Translations under genes and position numbers: made by a program
Notes under the pieces: generated by a model
Databases searched by the model: none
What the model was told of the DNA's origin: nothing
The model's input: the letters and a program-made list of their open reading frames with translations, nothing else
Shown: positions 46,902 to 58,600 of the stretch, piece after piece
How the letters are laid out: each line of letters starts with the position of its first letter
Numbering within the stretch: position 1 is the first letter of the stretch
Source: Xanthomonas vesicatoria ATCC 35937
Lineage (GTDB): Bacteria > Pseudomonadota > Gammaproteobacteria > Xanthomonadales > Xanthomonadaceae
Reading direction: 5' to 3'
Assembly (NCBI RefSeq): GCF_001908725.1
Contig: NZ_CP018725.1
Location: 4,340,001-4,404,000, forward strand
Length of the DNA stretch: 64,000 nt

Positions 46902-47648
46902 TTACTCCGGCCACTGGACCTGCGGTAGCACGCCGATCTGCGGTCTGGCGAACAGGTAGCCTTGTTGCAGGTGGATGCCCATGTCGCGCAGGGTGCGGTA
47001 CTCGTCCGGCTGTTCGATGCCCTCGGCGATCACCGCAACGCCGAGTTCTTCGCACATGCGGGTGACGTGGCGCACGATGGCCTGCCGGCTGCGGTCGGCG
47101 TCGATGCCGCGGATCAATGCGATATCCAGCTTGAGCAGGTCTGGCTGGAAGTCGGCCAGCAGGCCGAGCCCGGCATAGCCGGCGCCGAAGTCGTCGATGG
47201 CGGTCTTCATGCCACGCGCCTGGTAGGTGCGCAGGATGTCCAGCAGATGCGCCGGATCGGCAAGGTGTTCCTGCTCGCTGACCTCGAAGATGATCGCATC
47301 CAACGGCCAGCCGTGTTGCGCGGTGGCCGAGAGCGTGGCGCGCAGGCAATGCTCGGGGTTGTAGACCGCATTGGGCATGAAGTTGATCGACAGCAAGGCC
47401 GGCAGCGCGATCTGCGCGGCGCATTCGATCGCCTTGATGCGGCAGGCCTGGTCGAATGCGTAACGGTTGCGTGCGTCCACCGCGGCCAGGATGCTGCCGG
47501 CCGACTCGCCGTTGATGCCACGCACCAATGCCTCGCCGGCATAGATGCTGCGCGTGGAGACGTCCACGATCGGCTGGAACGCCATGGTGATAGCGGTGGG
47601 AAACTCCTGGCCGTCGCGGCAGGCGTTGCAAATAGGAAGTTGGGTCAT
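46902..47648 (-). CDS. Cyclic-di-GMP phosphodiesterase, EAL domain only
   Basis: 248 residues. AFQPIVDVSTRSIYAGEALVRG contains the EAL motif (EALVRG), SINFMPNAVY the metal asparagine, EVSEQEHL the glutamate and AIDDFGAGYAGL the DDFG motif (consensus DDFGTG). VIAEGIEQ and QQGYLFARP complete an apparently active EAL set. It would cleave c-di-GMP to pGpG. There is no receptor or membrane domain, and the N-terminal CNACRDG stretch may bind metal. It is divergent from the HD hydrolase gene. Confidence 0.92.
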   Translation of the reverse strand: MTQLPICNACRDGQEFPTAITMAFQPIVDVSTRSIYAGEALVRGINGESAGSILAAVDARNRYAFDQACRIKAIECAAQIALPALLSINFMPNAVYNPEHCLRATLSATAQHGWPLDAIIFEVSEQEHLADPAHLLDILRTYQARGMKTAIDDFGAGYAGLGLLADFQPDLLKLDIALIRGIDADRSRQAIVRHVTRMCEELGVAVIAEGIEQPDEYRTLRDMGIHLQQGYLFARPQIGVLPQVQWPE

Positions 47649-47797
47649 GACGTAGACACAATCGTGCGGCGTGGATCGAGCCTAATCCTATCGGCCGCAA
47701 CGACGCGTCATTGAGTGCAAATTGCGCATCGCAGCATCCTCACCCTGCGTGTGGTTCTGCTCGGCGATAATGTGGCATCGCTCGCATCGGACGCCCC

Positions 47798-48436
47798 ATG
47801 ACCGCTCTCACCGAACGCTACGCCCAGGCCGTGGACTACGCGCGTATCGCCCACGCCGGACAGGTGCGCAAGGGGACGCAGATTCCTTACCTGAGCCATT
47901 TACTCGGCGTGTCGACGCTGGTGTTGGAGTGCGGTGGCGATGAAGAACAGGCCATTGCCGGCTTGCTGCACGATGTGGTGGAAGACTGCGGCGGCGGACA
48001 CGAGGCTTCGATCCGCGCGCAGTTCGGCGATGTGGTGGCCGACATCGTGATGGCGTGTACCGACGCTACGGCCGAAGACAAGGCCGAGGTGGACAACACC
48101 GCGCGCGCACGGAAGAACGATTGGCGCGAGCGCAAGCTGGCCTACCTGGACCACTTGCGCAAGACGCCGGAGCGCGCGCTGCTGGTATCGGGCTGCGACA
48201 AGCTCTATAACGCGCGCACCATCGTGCAGGACCTGGAGAACCCCGCCGTGGGCCAGGACATCTTCAACGTATTCACTGCCGGGCGCGAAGGCACGCTGTG
48301 GTATTACGGTGAGCTGGAAGCCATCTTTCGCACGCGCGATGCCGCCACCGCACGCTTGTTCACGGCCGTGGTGACGCGCATGCAGGCGCTGGCCGAGACC
48401 GGCGAGCAGCCTGTGCCGGCGCACGTGCTGGGCTGA
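47798..48436 (+). CDS. HD-domain hydrolase, small alarmone-hydrolase-like
   Basis: 212 residues. AQAVDYARIAHAGQVRKGTQ and IPYLSHLLGVSTLVLE followed by GLLHDVVED (HD motif) match the N-terminal hydrolase half of RelA/SpoT proteins. CDKLYNARTI holds the later conserved Asp. There is no synthetase or regulatory domain, consistent with a stand-alone (p)ppGpp or other nucleotide hydrolase. Substrate is an inference from the fold. Confidence 0.85.
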   Translation: MTALTERYAQAVDYARIAHAGQVRKGTQIPYLSHLLGVSTLVLECGGDEEQAIAGLLHDVVEDCGGGHEASIRAQFGDVVADIVMACTDATAEDKAEVDNTARARKNDWRERKLAYLDHLRKTPERALLVSGCDKLYNARTIVQDLENPAVGQDIFNVFTAGREGTLWYYGELEAIFRTRDAATARLFTAVVTRMQALAETGEQPVPAHVLG

Positions 48437-48466
48437 TCGCGTTGTAGAGCGGCTGATCTGCGGCCT

Positions 48467-48599
48467 GGCTGCAGGGTCCTTGCCCGCCCACCATCGCGGG
48501 ACACGCTGCAAGTACGTCCTTGTAAGCTCTTACGCGGCATCCATGCCGCGTAAGGTCCCGCGACGGTGAGCGGGCAAGGACCTGTCGAGGTGGTCGGTG
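48467..48599. repeat. Composite repeat, element A copy 1 (large hairpin)
   Basis: Outer arms of 27 bp (48475-48501 and 48556-48582, two mismatches; start GGTCCTTGCCCGC) enclose an inner perfect 12-bp hairpin CTTACGCGGCAT-CC-ATGCCGCGTAAG (48529-48554). A near-identical copy lies 467 bases downstream. Its structure resembles a MITE-like dispersed element; small open frames in it are not genes. Confidence 0.85.
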
Positions 48600-48697
48600 C
48601 GCGTAGTTGCAAGCAAGGCGTGGCGTGCGTTGTTCGGATCAGGTTGCGTCCGATCAGTTCCCCGCGTGAGCCGAGCGAAACGCTTTCAATAAAATGG

Positions 48698-48928
48698 CCG
48701 ACCAACTTCCTGGTGCGGTCCTCGCCGATTGCGGGACCGTGTGGCGGCATGGATGGCGCCACCGAGCCCCAGGGACGGGTTCATGGCGTGTCCCGCGAGC
48801 GGTGAGGGCACCGCGCCCTCGACCGACTGGGCGTTTGATGTTGCATCTAACGACGCCACGCCTCGAATCTCGCCCGCTTGGATGTAATGAAACGGTGCGG
48901 AGGGGCCGCCGCAGAGCACGGAAGCTGC
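48698..48928. repeat. Composite repeat, element B copy 1
   Basis: About 230 bases from CCGACCAAC to GAGCACGG that recur at 49180-49413 with roughly 90% identity. It contains GCGGGAC...GTCCCGC arms (48731-48796) and the well-conserved GTTTGATGTTGCATCTAACG block. It lies ~100 bases after element A in both copies. Confidence 0.8.
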
Positions 48929-48933
48929 GGTTT

Positions 48934-49066
48934 GGCTGCAGGGCCCTTGCCCGCCCACCGTCGCGGGACACGCTGCAAGTACGTCCTTGTAAGCTCTTAC
49001 GCGGCATCCATGCCGCGTAAGGTCCCGCGACGGTGAGCGGGCAAGGACCAGTCGAGATGGTCGGTG
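48934..49066. repeat. Composite repeat, element A copy 2
   Basis: Same 133-base palindromic unit as at 48467-48599, with only a handful of substitutions, several of which keep base pairing (for example the CCACCG change facing CGGTGAG). This suggests selection or recent duplication of the folded structure. Confidence 0.85.
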
Positions 49067-49179
49067 TGCATGGTGCAAGCAGTGCATGAGGTGCCTTTAA
49101 CGCGCTCAACTCTCATGTGGTTGCGGCCTGCATCAGCAAGCCGATGCAACCAGTGAGATGGTCAGCTTTTCACAAGGCT

Positions 49180-49413
49180 ACCGACCCATTTTTTGGTGCG
49201 GTGTCCTCGCCGCCTGCGGGACCGTGTGGCGGCATGGATGCCGCCACCGAGCCCCCAGGGATGGGTTCACGGCGTGTCCCGCGAGCGATGAGGGCACCGC
49301 GCCCTCGACCGACTGGGCGTTTGATGTTGCATCTAACGACGCCACGCCTCGAATCTCGCCCGCTTGGATGTAATGAAACGGTGCGGAGTGGCCAGCCGCA
49401 GAGCACGGGAGCT
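49180..49413. repeat. Composite repeat, element B copy 2
   Basis: Second copy of the ~230-base unit at 48698-48928. The block from GAGGGCACCGCGCCCTCGAC to GGATGTAATGAAACGGTGCG is essentially unchanged between copies. Confidence 0.8.
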
Positions 49414-49564
49414 GTGATTTGTCTGCAGGGCCCGCGACCGATGCATTCCAAGGCAATCAGCGCGTTGGTTGATTGAAGCGCTGCAGGACTGGCCGTTGAC
49501 ACTGACACCGGCTGCATGCCTCCCGCGCTAGGCTAGTACGTTGTCGAATGTCGGTGTGTCACTC
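49414..49564. promoter_or_regulatory. Upstream region of the UvrA2-like gene
   Basis: About 150 bases after the repeat block; no clear LexA-type box or other motif could be identified. Confidence 0.3.
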
Positions 49565-52093
49565 ATGTCCAGCGCAGCCTCGTCATCCTCCGGCCTGGTG
49601 CGCGTGCGCGGTGCGCGCGAGCACAACCTCAAGAACGTGGACGTGGACATTCCGCGCGATGCGCTGGTGGTGTTTACCGGCGTTTCCGGCTCGGGCAAGT
49701 CGTCGCTGGCGTTTGGCACCATCTTTGCCGAAGCGCAACGCCGCTATCTGGATTCGATCTCGCCGTATGCGCGGCGCCTGATCGACCAGGTCGGCGTGCC
49801 GGAAGTGGATTCCATCGAAGGCCTGCCGCCGGCGGTGGCCTTGCAGCAGGCGCGTGGCGCGCCGAGTGCGCGCTCGTCGGTGGGCAGCGTCACCACCATC
49901 TCCAACTCCCTGCGCATGCTGTATTCGCGTGCGGGCAATTATCCGCCCGGGCAGGAGATCATCTATGCGGACGGGTTTTCGCCCAATACGCCGGCCGGTG
50001 CGTGCCCCACCTGTCACGGTCTGGGCCGCATCTACGATGCCACCGAAGCCACCATGGTGCTGGACCGCAGCCTGAGCATCCGCGATCGCGCTGTGGCGGC
50101 CTGGCCCGGTGCGTGGCACGGGCAGAACCAGCGCGACATCCTCACCACGCTGGGCGTCGATGTGGACCTGCCCTGGCACAAGCTGCCGAAGAAGACCCGC
50201 GACTGGATCCTCTACACCGACGAGCAGCCGGTGGCGCCGGTATACGCCGGTTACGACCTGGACGAGGTCAAGCGCGCACTCAAGCGCAAGGAAGAGCCCA
50301 GCTACATGGGCACCTTTACCAGTGCGCGGCGCTACGTGCTGCACACCTTTGCCACTACGCAAAGCGCGCAGATGAAAAAGCGCGTAGCGCAGTACCTGAT
50401 CAGCACGCAGTGCCCGCAGTGCGACGGCAAGCGGCTGCGGCGCGAGGCGCTGTCGGTGACGTTCGCGGGGCTGGACATCGGCGAGCTGTCGCGCAGGCCG
50501 CTGGATGAGGTGGCCGAGCTGTTGCGCCCGGCGGCCGATGCCGATGTGCGGACGCAGGCAAAAAATAAGGGCGCAGCGCAGCATCCGGAACAGGCGATCG
50601 CCGCGCAACGGATTGCCGCAGATCTACGCGCGCGGATCGCCGTGGTGCAGGCGCTCGGCCTGGGCTATCTCAGCCTGGAGCGCAGCACGCCGACGCTGTC
50701 GCCGGGCGAGCTGCAAAGGCTGCGGCTGGCCACGCAGATCCGCTCGCAGCTGTTCGGCGTGGTGTATGTGATGGACGAGCCATCGGCGGGCCTGCATCCG
50801 GCCGATGCGCAGGCCTTGCTGGGCGCGCTGGATCAGCTCAAGGCCGCAGGCAATTCGGTATTCGTGGTCGAACACGAGGTGGATGTGATCCGCCACGCCG
50901 ACTGGATCGTCGATGTCGGCCCGGCGGCCGGCGTGCACGGTGGGCAGGTGCTGTACAGCGGCCCGCCCGCGGGACTGGAGCAGGTGGAGGCCTCGTCCAC
51001 GCGGCGTTATCTGTTCGGCAGTCCGCCGCAGGTGCACAGCCACGCGCGTGCGGCGACTGGATGGCTGCAGCTGCGTGGCATCACCCGCAACAACGTGCGC
51101 GACCTGGATGTGGACCTGCCGCTGGGTGTGTTCACCACCGTGACCGGTGTGTCCGGCTCGGGCAAGTCGTCGCTGGTGAGCCAGGCATTGGTGGAACTGC
51201 TGGCCGCGCACCTTGGTCAAACCCCGGCCGAGGAAGACGAAGCGCTCGATCCGCTGGAGCGTGGCACGCAGGTGCCGTTGGGTGGAGCGATCGTTGGCGG
51301 GCTCGATCGGGTGCGTCGGCTGGTGCGGGTGGATCAGAAAGCGATCGGCCGTACGCCGCGGTCCAACCTGGCCACCTACACCGGCCTGTTCGATCCGGTG
51401 CGCAAGCTGTTCGCCGCTACTCCCACCGCGCGCCGCCGTCGCTACGACCCCGGGCAGTTCTCGTTCAACGTCGCCAAGGGCCGCTGCGCGACCTGCGAAG
51501 GCGAGGGCTCGGTATCGGTGGAACTGCTGTTCATGCCTAGCGTGTACGCGCCTTGCCCCACTTGCCATGGCGCGCGCTATAACGCCAAGACGCTGGAGAT
51601 CGAACTGCGTGGCCACACCATCGCGCAGGTGCTGGCAATGACGGTGGATCAGGCGGGGGATTTTTTTGCCGACGACGCCAGCGTACTGCGGCCGCTGCAG
51701 GTATTACGTGAGGTGGGGCTTGGGTATCTGCGCCTTGGCCACCCAGCCACCGAACTCTCCGGGGGCGAAGCGCAGCGCATCAAGCTGGCCACCGAGCTGC
51801 AACGCGCCCAGCGGCGCGACACCGTCTATGTGCTGGACGAGCCCACCACCGGCCTGCATCCGGCCGACGTGGATACCTTGATGGCCCAGCTGCAAGGGCT
51901 GGTGGGCGCAGGCAACACGGTGATCGTGGTCGAACACGATATGCGCGTGGCCGCCAGCAGCGATTGGGTGCTGGACATGGGGCCGGGCGCGGGTGGCGCG
52001 GGCGGCAACGTGGTGGTCGCAGGCACGCCGGCGGTGGTGGCTCGACACGGCAAGAGCCGGACAGCTGCATTTCTTGCGCCGTTGATCGTTTAG
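49565..52093 (+). CDS. UvrA-like excinuclease ATPase (UvrA2 class)
   Basis: 842 residues from [16 protein letters not shown], shorter than UvrA (~940). Two ABC modules: Walker A GVSGSGKS in each half and [11 protein letters not shown] / [11 protein letters not shown]alker B. The first signature is LSPGELQRL instead of LSGGE, the second is LSGGEAQRI. Zinc ligands are [16 protein letters not shown] and CPTCHGAR. The UvrB-binding region is reduced, as in UvrA2 proteins linked to DNA-damage or antibiotic tolerance. A TTG at 49541 is an alternative start. Confidence 0.9.
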   Translation: MSSAASSSSGLVRVRGAREHNLKNVDVDIPRDALVVFTGVSGSGKSSLAFGTIFAEAQRRYLDSISPYARRLIDQVGVPEVDSIEGLPPAVALQQARGAPSARSSVGSVTTISNSLRMLYSRAGNYPPGQEIIYADGFSPNTPAGACPTCHGLGRIYDATEATMVLDRSLSIRDRAVAAWPGAWHGQNQRDILTTLGVDVDLPWHKLPKKTRDWILYTDEQPVAPVYAGYDLDEVKRALKRKEEPSYMGTFTSARRYVLHTFATTQSAQMKKRVAQYLISTQCPQCDGKRLRREALSVTFAGLDIGELSRRPLDEVAELLRPAADADVRTQAKNKGAAQHPEQAIAAQRIAADLRARIAVVQALGLGYLSLERSTPTLSPGELQRLRLATQIRSQLFGVVYVMDEPSAGLHPADAQALLGALDQLKAAGNSVFVVEHEVDVIRHADWIVDVGPAAGVHGGQVLYSGPPAGLEQVEASSTRRYLFGSPPQVHSHARAATGWLQLRGITRNNVRDLDVDLPLGVFTTVTGVSGSGKSSLVSQALVELLAAHLGQTPAEEDEALDPLERGTQVPLGGAIVGGLDRVRRLVRVDQKAIGRTPRSNLATYTGLFDPVRKLFAATPTARRRRYDPGQFSFNVAKGRCATCEGEGSVSVELLFMPSVYAPCPTCHGARYNAKTLEIELRGHTIAQVLAMTVDQAGDFFADDASVLRPLQVLREVGLGYLRLGHPATELSGGEAQRIKLATELQRAQRRDTVYVLDEPTTGLHPADVDTLMAQLQGLVGAGNTVIVVEHDMRVAASSDWVLDMGPGAGGAGGNVVVAGTPAVVARHGKSRTAAFLAPLIV

Positions 52094-52145
52094 GCGACGC
52101 AGGTCGCAACTGATCAATACGGTCGGAATTCAAGCGATGCCTTGC
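52094..52145. other. Short spacer before the PIP box
   Basis: 52 bases between the UvrA2-like stop and the PIP box. No hairpin terminator is evident. Confidence 0.3.
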
Positions 52146-52206
52146 TTCGCCATCTCGCGCGGCGCTTCGCATTCGACATTCCGCGCGATGCGCAGCGCAT
52201 TACTTT
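52146..52206 (+). promoter_or_regulatory. Perfect PIP box and -10 (HrpX-regulated promoter) of xopAM
   Basis: TTCGC (52146-52150), exactly 15 bases, TTCGC (52166-52170), exactly 30 bases, then TACTTT (52201-52206). This meets the full plant-inducible-promoter rule TTCGC-N15-TTCGC-N30-32-YANNNT bound by HrpX. It faces xopAM, whose ATG is about 425 bases beyond the predicted start. Confidence 0.92.
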
Positions 52207-52636
52207 ACCAGCGAAACAGCGGCACGTTGGATGCCCGACGCGTCCGCAGCGATACATCCTGACGGGATGTCATCTCTTCTGGGAGGGAGGACGACATGCG
52301 CTTAATCGCAGCAAGGCAACAGCGTCACGCTCGGGGGCGTGAGTGTTTTCAATCGCGTGCACACCCAGGGTGTGCCGCGCCCGCGTGAGCGCGCGTCTCT
52401 GGCGGGCTCGCCGTTTGGACTGAACTGGCCATGCGTCAGTGCGCCACTTGAGGGCCTGGGCGTTGCCCGCGCCGTTGGGTGTTACCGATCAAGCCGAATG
52501 GATTGCCTATGCACGCTGCGCGCTGTCAGGCATCCATGCGACTGCCTGATCGAAACGCACACCTCTGGTACTTCACACGATGTGAGGCGTTGCCCTGCAG
52601 ACGTCGCGCCGAGCATCCCACTTTTTGGATCGTTCG
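52207..52636 (+). promoter_or_regulatory. Long 5' leader of xopAM
   Basis: About 425 bases between the predicted start of transcription and the xopAM ATG. Small open frames (for example 52339 onward) run into xopAM in another frame and look fortuitous. No terminator or riboswitch was recognised. Confidence 0.4.
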
Positions 52637-55600
52637 ATGACCACACCACACTCCATCGCTTCGTCGCGTGCGTCGCGGCCGCTGCTGCTGCCGACACCAG
52701 ATTCGGTCGACACGCCGGTGCCGACCACACCCTCACCGCGCGCAGCTTCCCCCGAGTCTCCGCCGCATGCGCTGGGCGCGTTGCCGGTCAGGCCGGGCGC
52801 GTCCAGCAGCTCGGCCCCAGCGCTCCGCCGGCGCAGTTCCCCGTCGCAGCAGGGCCGGCGTGCCGGGGTGCAGGTTGACGGCGCCTCGGCGTCGGATGGC
52901 GATGTCGCACGCATGATCGAGGCTTGTCTTGCGCGTCGGCCGGCGATCCAGAGCGAATCGGCGCTGGGCGGCGGTGGACGTCTGCTGCGCTATGTGGCCG
53001 ACCCCAAGGACCCGCGGATGCCACGCAACGAGGCGTTCTTCACCACGACGCCGGGCTTGCTGATCGCAGGATTGACCGTGCATCCGGACGTCGAACGCCG
53101 CACCGGCACGGCGCCGACCGCCGACCGGATCGCCAGCCAGCTTGCCGACCCGCCGATCGGCCTGTTGACCGGCATCTGGCAGGCGACCGACGGTCAGTGC
53201 TTCACCTATCGTGCCAATCAGTTGCATCGTGCCGATGCGAGCGGGCGCTGGGTACCGGTTCCGCTCCCTGCGGCGTGTCGTGCGGCTGCCAATATCCGCA
53301 TGCTTGGCCAGCAAGCCGATGGCGCCGTGTATCTGCAGGCGGGTGCGCACTGCTGGCGCGCCGGCAGCGACCAGATATCCGCCAGCGTGGGCAATCTGCC
53401 GGACGGTGCCGTGCTTCGTTTCGATGCCGATAGCAGACCATGCATGCTGCATGACGGCGTGCTGCGGCGTTGCGATGAGGACACGCCCGGACGGGTGGTG
53501 GAGTTGTTGCGTCCGGTGCCTGGCGGCCCGGCGTTCGAATCGACGCCTGCCTTGCCGGTCGATGTGCTGCCGCTGGCACATCCTGACGCCGGCACTGCGC
53601 TGATGCTCGATGACAAGGGGCGTGTGTATGAGGCGGATCTGCGCGGCACAGGACCGATCGTTGCGCAGCGCCTGACCCTGCCGGATCGGATGGAGCGCTT
53701 GGACGGATGGGCGGTTACGTCCATGGGGCTGGCCACCGACAACAGTGTGCATCTTGTGCTGGAAGACAGCGCCGGGCACCGCATCTCGCTGCAACGGCCG
53801 GCAGGGCAGGCGCGATTCCAGCCGGCGTTCATGCTCGATCGCCCGCTTCTGCTGATGCGCAGCGAAGGGCTACAGCTGCCCGCCAATGAGGCGATACAGT
53901 CGCCAGTGGTGCTGGATGGGCATGCCCGGTTGGGGCATCTGAACGGGGTGCTGCACTACTCGCCCGCGCCGGACCAGCCATGGGAGCGGTTGACGCTTGC
54001 CGATGGCGCACCGCTGACCGGTGTTGTCTCGTTGCATACCGGTCCGCGTGGGTTCGTCGATCGTCGGCCGGTGTTTGCACTATTGGCTTCGCCGCCGCGA
54101 TTGGTCGAGGTCACACTGCCCGGGCGGACGACCTGGCTGGCGGCCGGTGCGGTGCCCAGCACGCCCTCCGGTGGGCCGCTGGCCGTGGTGCCGGACGTGG
54201 TGGAGGTGCGCTGCAGGTCGATCGCCCGTTTCGACGAAGATCTCGTCCAGGCGGCCGTGCATGCAGACCGTCGCGCGGTGGTGCTGACGGCGTCGGGCAC
54301 GTTGATCAAGGTGGATGCGGAAGGCCAGCGCGTCGGCATGCCCGCGTTGCCGCGCCCGCTGGCCATCGCCGTCGGGTTGGACGATGTGCTGTATGCGTTG
54401 GACCACTCCGGCGAAGGGCCTGCGCAGCTATACCGGCTGGGCGAGCACGGGCAGTGGGATGCGGTGCCGATCACCCTGCCACAGACGCTACCGCCGCCAG
54501 GTGCGCTGCGCAGTACGCGTACCGGGCAACTGCAATTGCAGCTCGGCGCGCGCTGGCACACCGTGTTGCCGGCAATGACGGCTGCCGATGGCACCCGCCA
54601 GGCGGCACGCGTTGCCACCTATCCGTCACCCGACGAGGCGGCTGCTGCCGGTACCCAGTCCGGTACCAATGCCCATGTCAACCAGCAGCAGGCGAGCCGG
54701 ATCAGTACGCCCGACCACGACGCCGCGATCAGCACGACCTTGCTGGGCACCACTTCCACCGATCCGTTGCGCTTGCGCTCGACTGCGCAGGTGCTGGCCC
54801 AGAGCGGTCGCGCGCAGGCCACCGCGCTGGCGCAGGTGGTCGTCGACATGGCCTGCGGCGCCGTGCGCACGGCGGCCGGATGGACTGGCTTTGTACCTCC
54901 ACCCACTGCGCAGCAAAAGCGGCTTGCCGGCTTCCGCCACGAGGCGGCGCAGGCGCAGTCGCTTGCTCTGGAACTGTTCGAGACCTTGCCGGTGCTTGCG
55001 GAGGTGCGCATTGCCGATGCGGCGTGTCTGCGCCAACCGGTCGACGGGCTTTCGCCCGACCAGCATGCGCAGCTGGTCGCGTTGCGCGAAACGGCTTTGG
55101 CCGGTCTGTTGCGCGATCTGCGCAAGATCGGCTTCCGCGAGGGTGCGCTGGCCGCCGATTTTTCCATGGCGGACGGGGCCGCCATCCAGCGCACAAGTTC
55201 GACGGCCAGTTATCGCGCCGCCGAACTTTGGCGGCGGGCGCATTCAGCGGCTATGCGCGTTGCGCTCCAGGCAGGCCACGATTTGCTGCCCTCATTCGAC
55301 CGTTGCATCGCGGCCCTGGCCGGCGGCGCAGCGCTACATCCGCAGGCGTTGAGCGACATTGAGCAGGCGCTGCTTGCCGAGCTGCGCGAGGTCAGCCATC
55401 GACTCAAGACCGCCCATGTCGCCTTGCCGGCCCAGAAGGATCACGCCACCAACGCGTCCGATGCGCCGCATGCGCTGCGCAGCGCATGCCTGCTTGCGGG
55501 CCTGGTCGAGTACAACACGTTGCTGGGCGTCGGCGACGCGCAGGCGCTGCAGGCAGCCGACGCCCGGCGACAGCAGTCCGGGCTGCATGCGCTGGCCAAA

Positions 55601-58600
55601 CTGGGGTTGTCGTCCTGGCGCGAACTGGAGGCATTCGATGATGTGGTATCTACCTTTCGGCAGGAGGTCACCACGCCCGGCAGTGCCCGCCAGCTGCAGT
55701 TGCTCAAGAGTCTTGGCCTGCCGCCGGGGAGCACCCCGGATGAAATGGCGTCGCGCATGATCGACGTGCTGCAGGACCTGTTCAATCGCAGCACCTTCTT
55801 CTCGAGTCGGGTGCGCTCGGCCGAACTGCGCGGTTCGCTCGGGTCGGCGCAATGGACGCAGGTCAATCCGATCAATGTCGGTATGGGCGGGGAGGCCATC
55901 CACGCGCTGGGCGTCGAGCGCATCGGCGATTCGAAGGACGGCGACGCGGGCCTGGTGGCCTTCTTCGTGCGCCACGCAAAAGCGACCGTGTCCGGCAGCG
56001 CGGGCCTGCGTATCGATCTTCGGCCGGGCCCGGGAACCGGCGAGTATGTGTATGTCGACACCCCGGCACGAACGGTGTCTGGAACCTGGGGAGGCGCGGC
56101 CAATCTCGGGATGGGCGGAACCTATCAACATGGCGTGGGCGCGGCGGTCATCCTGTCGCCGGACACCATCCCCGAATTCGCCAGACTGTTGTTCGACCGG
56201 CATGCCGGCGAGACCACCCACCTGTTACGTGCAGGCGTGGATGAGGGGGCGATCGGCCTGGATCTGTTCGAAACCAATTTCAATGCGTCGCTCAACGTCA
56301 ACCTGACTGGGCAGCCGCTGGCAGTGCGGCATCCCTATGGTGCGAAACAGCCAGTCGCACCGGGCGCAGCCACCGGTAACCCGCGCAGTGCGGTTTCGAC
56401 ATCTTTACCGTTCGGCATGACGGCGCAGATCGGTGTGCAATGGAGCCAGATGGAATTGCATCTGGACCACGCGTGGCGAGACATCATCGGGCTGGAATTC
56501 CAGGGCCGCGTGGGCATCAATGCCGAGGTCAATGGCGGCATCAATCTAGGCGGCGCATTGACATCGGTATTGGGGCGCAATTTCAAGCGGTTGGTCAATG
56601 CCGCCACCGGTGCCGGCACACTGCAGCTGGCAGGGGTGCGGGTGGCGTCCAGCGACGTGCAGTTGCCAACCGACGCGATACTGGACGATACGCGCACCGG
56701 TCCGTTATTGGGCACTGCCAGCTACAAGCGCACTCTGGATACGCATGTAGCGCAGCCGGTGACGCTGCAGGGATGGGATGCGTTGCGTGCGCGGCTCAAG
56801 GCCATCTTTCCGGAAAGCAGCGCCGAACTGGGCGCGATGGAGTATCCGGCCACGCCGGAAGAGCGCAGTGTCGTGCTGCGCAATGTGCTCGAACGTATCC
56901 AGGGGCGTGGCGCACTGGCCATCGAAGCCGGCGCGGCGCTTGGCGGGGCCGTCCTGGCACAACAGCGGGCGCTCGCCGCCCAGGCGACCGATGCTGCGGC
57001 GGCATCGTTATGGAGAGGCGGCACGGCTTCCGAGCGCGCAGCAGTGGTCGACATGCTGCACCAGCTGCGGCAGCAGGACGCCGCCGCCATCCAGCAGCGC
57101 GCACGCGTCATTCCCGGCGCCCGCGTGGAGATCAACATGTTCGGGCGCGAATCGCTCGACGCAGTGATCAGTCATGCCATCGGCCACTACGCACTGGGCG
57201 AGAAGATGCGCGACGTTGCTGAGATGCGACGCAAGATTCCCGGGTTGGGGGAGGTGTTGCGCAGGTTCAAGGACATCCCGCATGTCAATCAGGTCCGCTT
57301 CGTGTTTGAGATGCGGCCGCAGGCCATGGTGGCGATCAACGACGCGCTGGCCGCCAGGCAGCAGGCACAGGCGGCAGCGGCATTGGGGTTGCCGGCATCC
57401 AGCGAGGGTATGTCCTGGCAGGACGTTCTCATCGCTGCGCAGCAATCGCCGGATCTGTACCGGCTTGCGGCCATCGCCGTGCACAACACCGACGAAAATC
57501 CGGTCACCAGCCGTGTCGGCCTGCCGCTGTTGAATGTGGCGGCCACTTCGGTGGCGTCGCACCAACTGTTCGAGGCGGAGATTCAGTTCCGTTACGGGCT
57601 GTACGATCGCATCGAAGGGGCGGAAGTCCTCGAAGCCGGTGCGCGTGCGCTGCGCCGCCCACTGGATCGCCTGCAGCAGGCCGGCGTGCAAGCGCTTGGG
57701 CAACGTCAGCCGGCGCAGGTGCCGCCACCCGGCCCGGTCTCTCCGCGAGGTGAACGCCCCGGTTTGCAGGAGGCGCGCGACCGTTCGTTCGAACGGTCTC
57801 TGCAGGCGGGCATGCTGCCGGATGGTCCTCACCTGCGCGCGCTGACGCGCGAATTGGCGCGCCTGCAAGAACACACGCAGCGCATTGAGGCGCAGCGCCG
57901 CACCTGCGCTGCATTGCTGGAATCGGTGGGCCTGACCCACGCCAAGGCAGGTGAACGCATCGACCGGCTGTTGGCCAGACTTGGGCCGACGGGCCAGGAC
58001 ATGAACAACGCGACGCTCGCGTCGTGGAGCTTGCGCCAGGCGCTTGCGTCGCTGCAGGCTGATGGCGCCATGGTGGAACAGGCCGATCACGCGCTCGCCC
58101 AGGCGCACGGTCGCCTGCGCAGCCACATGGCCGGACGCAGCGGGATTGAGGACATTGCGGTAGCTCAGCATGCGTTCGAATTCCTGCAGCAGGTTGCACA
58201 GGGCGAGTCCTCTCTGGTTGAGGCGGTCCACTACCTCCTGCGTCGGACCGCACAGGCGTATGACGCGCAAGAGGCGCAACTGCAGGACGTGGACGACAGG
58301 CTGAACGACCTGCTGCCGCGTTTGAAGGATCTGCAGCGCGTGTCTGAACTGGAGCGCCAGTCGGTCGAAGATGCCGAGCGTGATACTGACACCCGACGCC
58401 AGGCGCTGCATGCACTGCAGATGCAGACGTCGAGCGCCGCTGCTTCGGCGAACGACCTCGCCAGCACGGTTGAGGCGGCCAGGGCCTTGAAAGATGCGCA
58501 AACGAAGTTGAGCCGGGTCCGCCAGCAATGGGCCGAGACGCGTGATCGCATTGGCGCGCTTCTCTCACTGGTGTACAGCCTGCGCGCCAGGCTGCTTGAA

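Noticed and set aside
48566..49476. Several small open frames in the repeat block
   Set aside because: They are duplicated with the repeats, follow the palindromes and show no coding constraint.
52339..52878. A 179-codon frame upstream of and overlapping xopAM
   Set aside because: It overlaps the xopAM start in another frame and has no domain or chaperone-like character (not small, acidic and helical).
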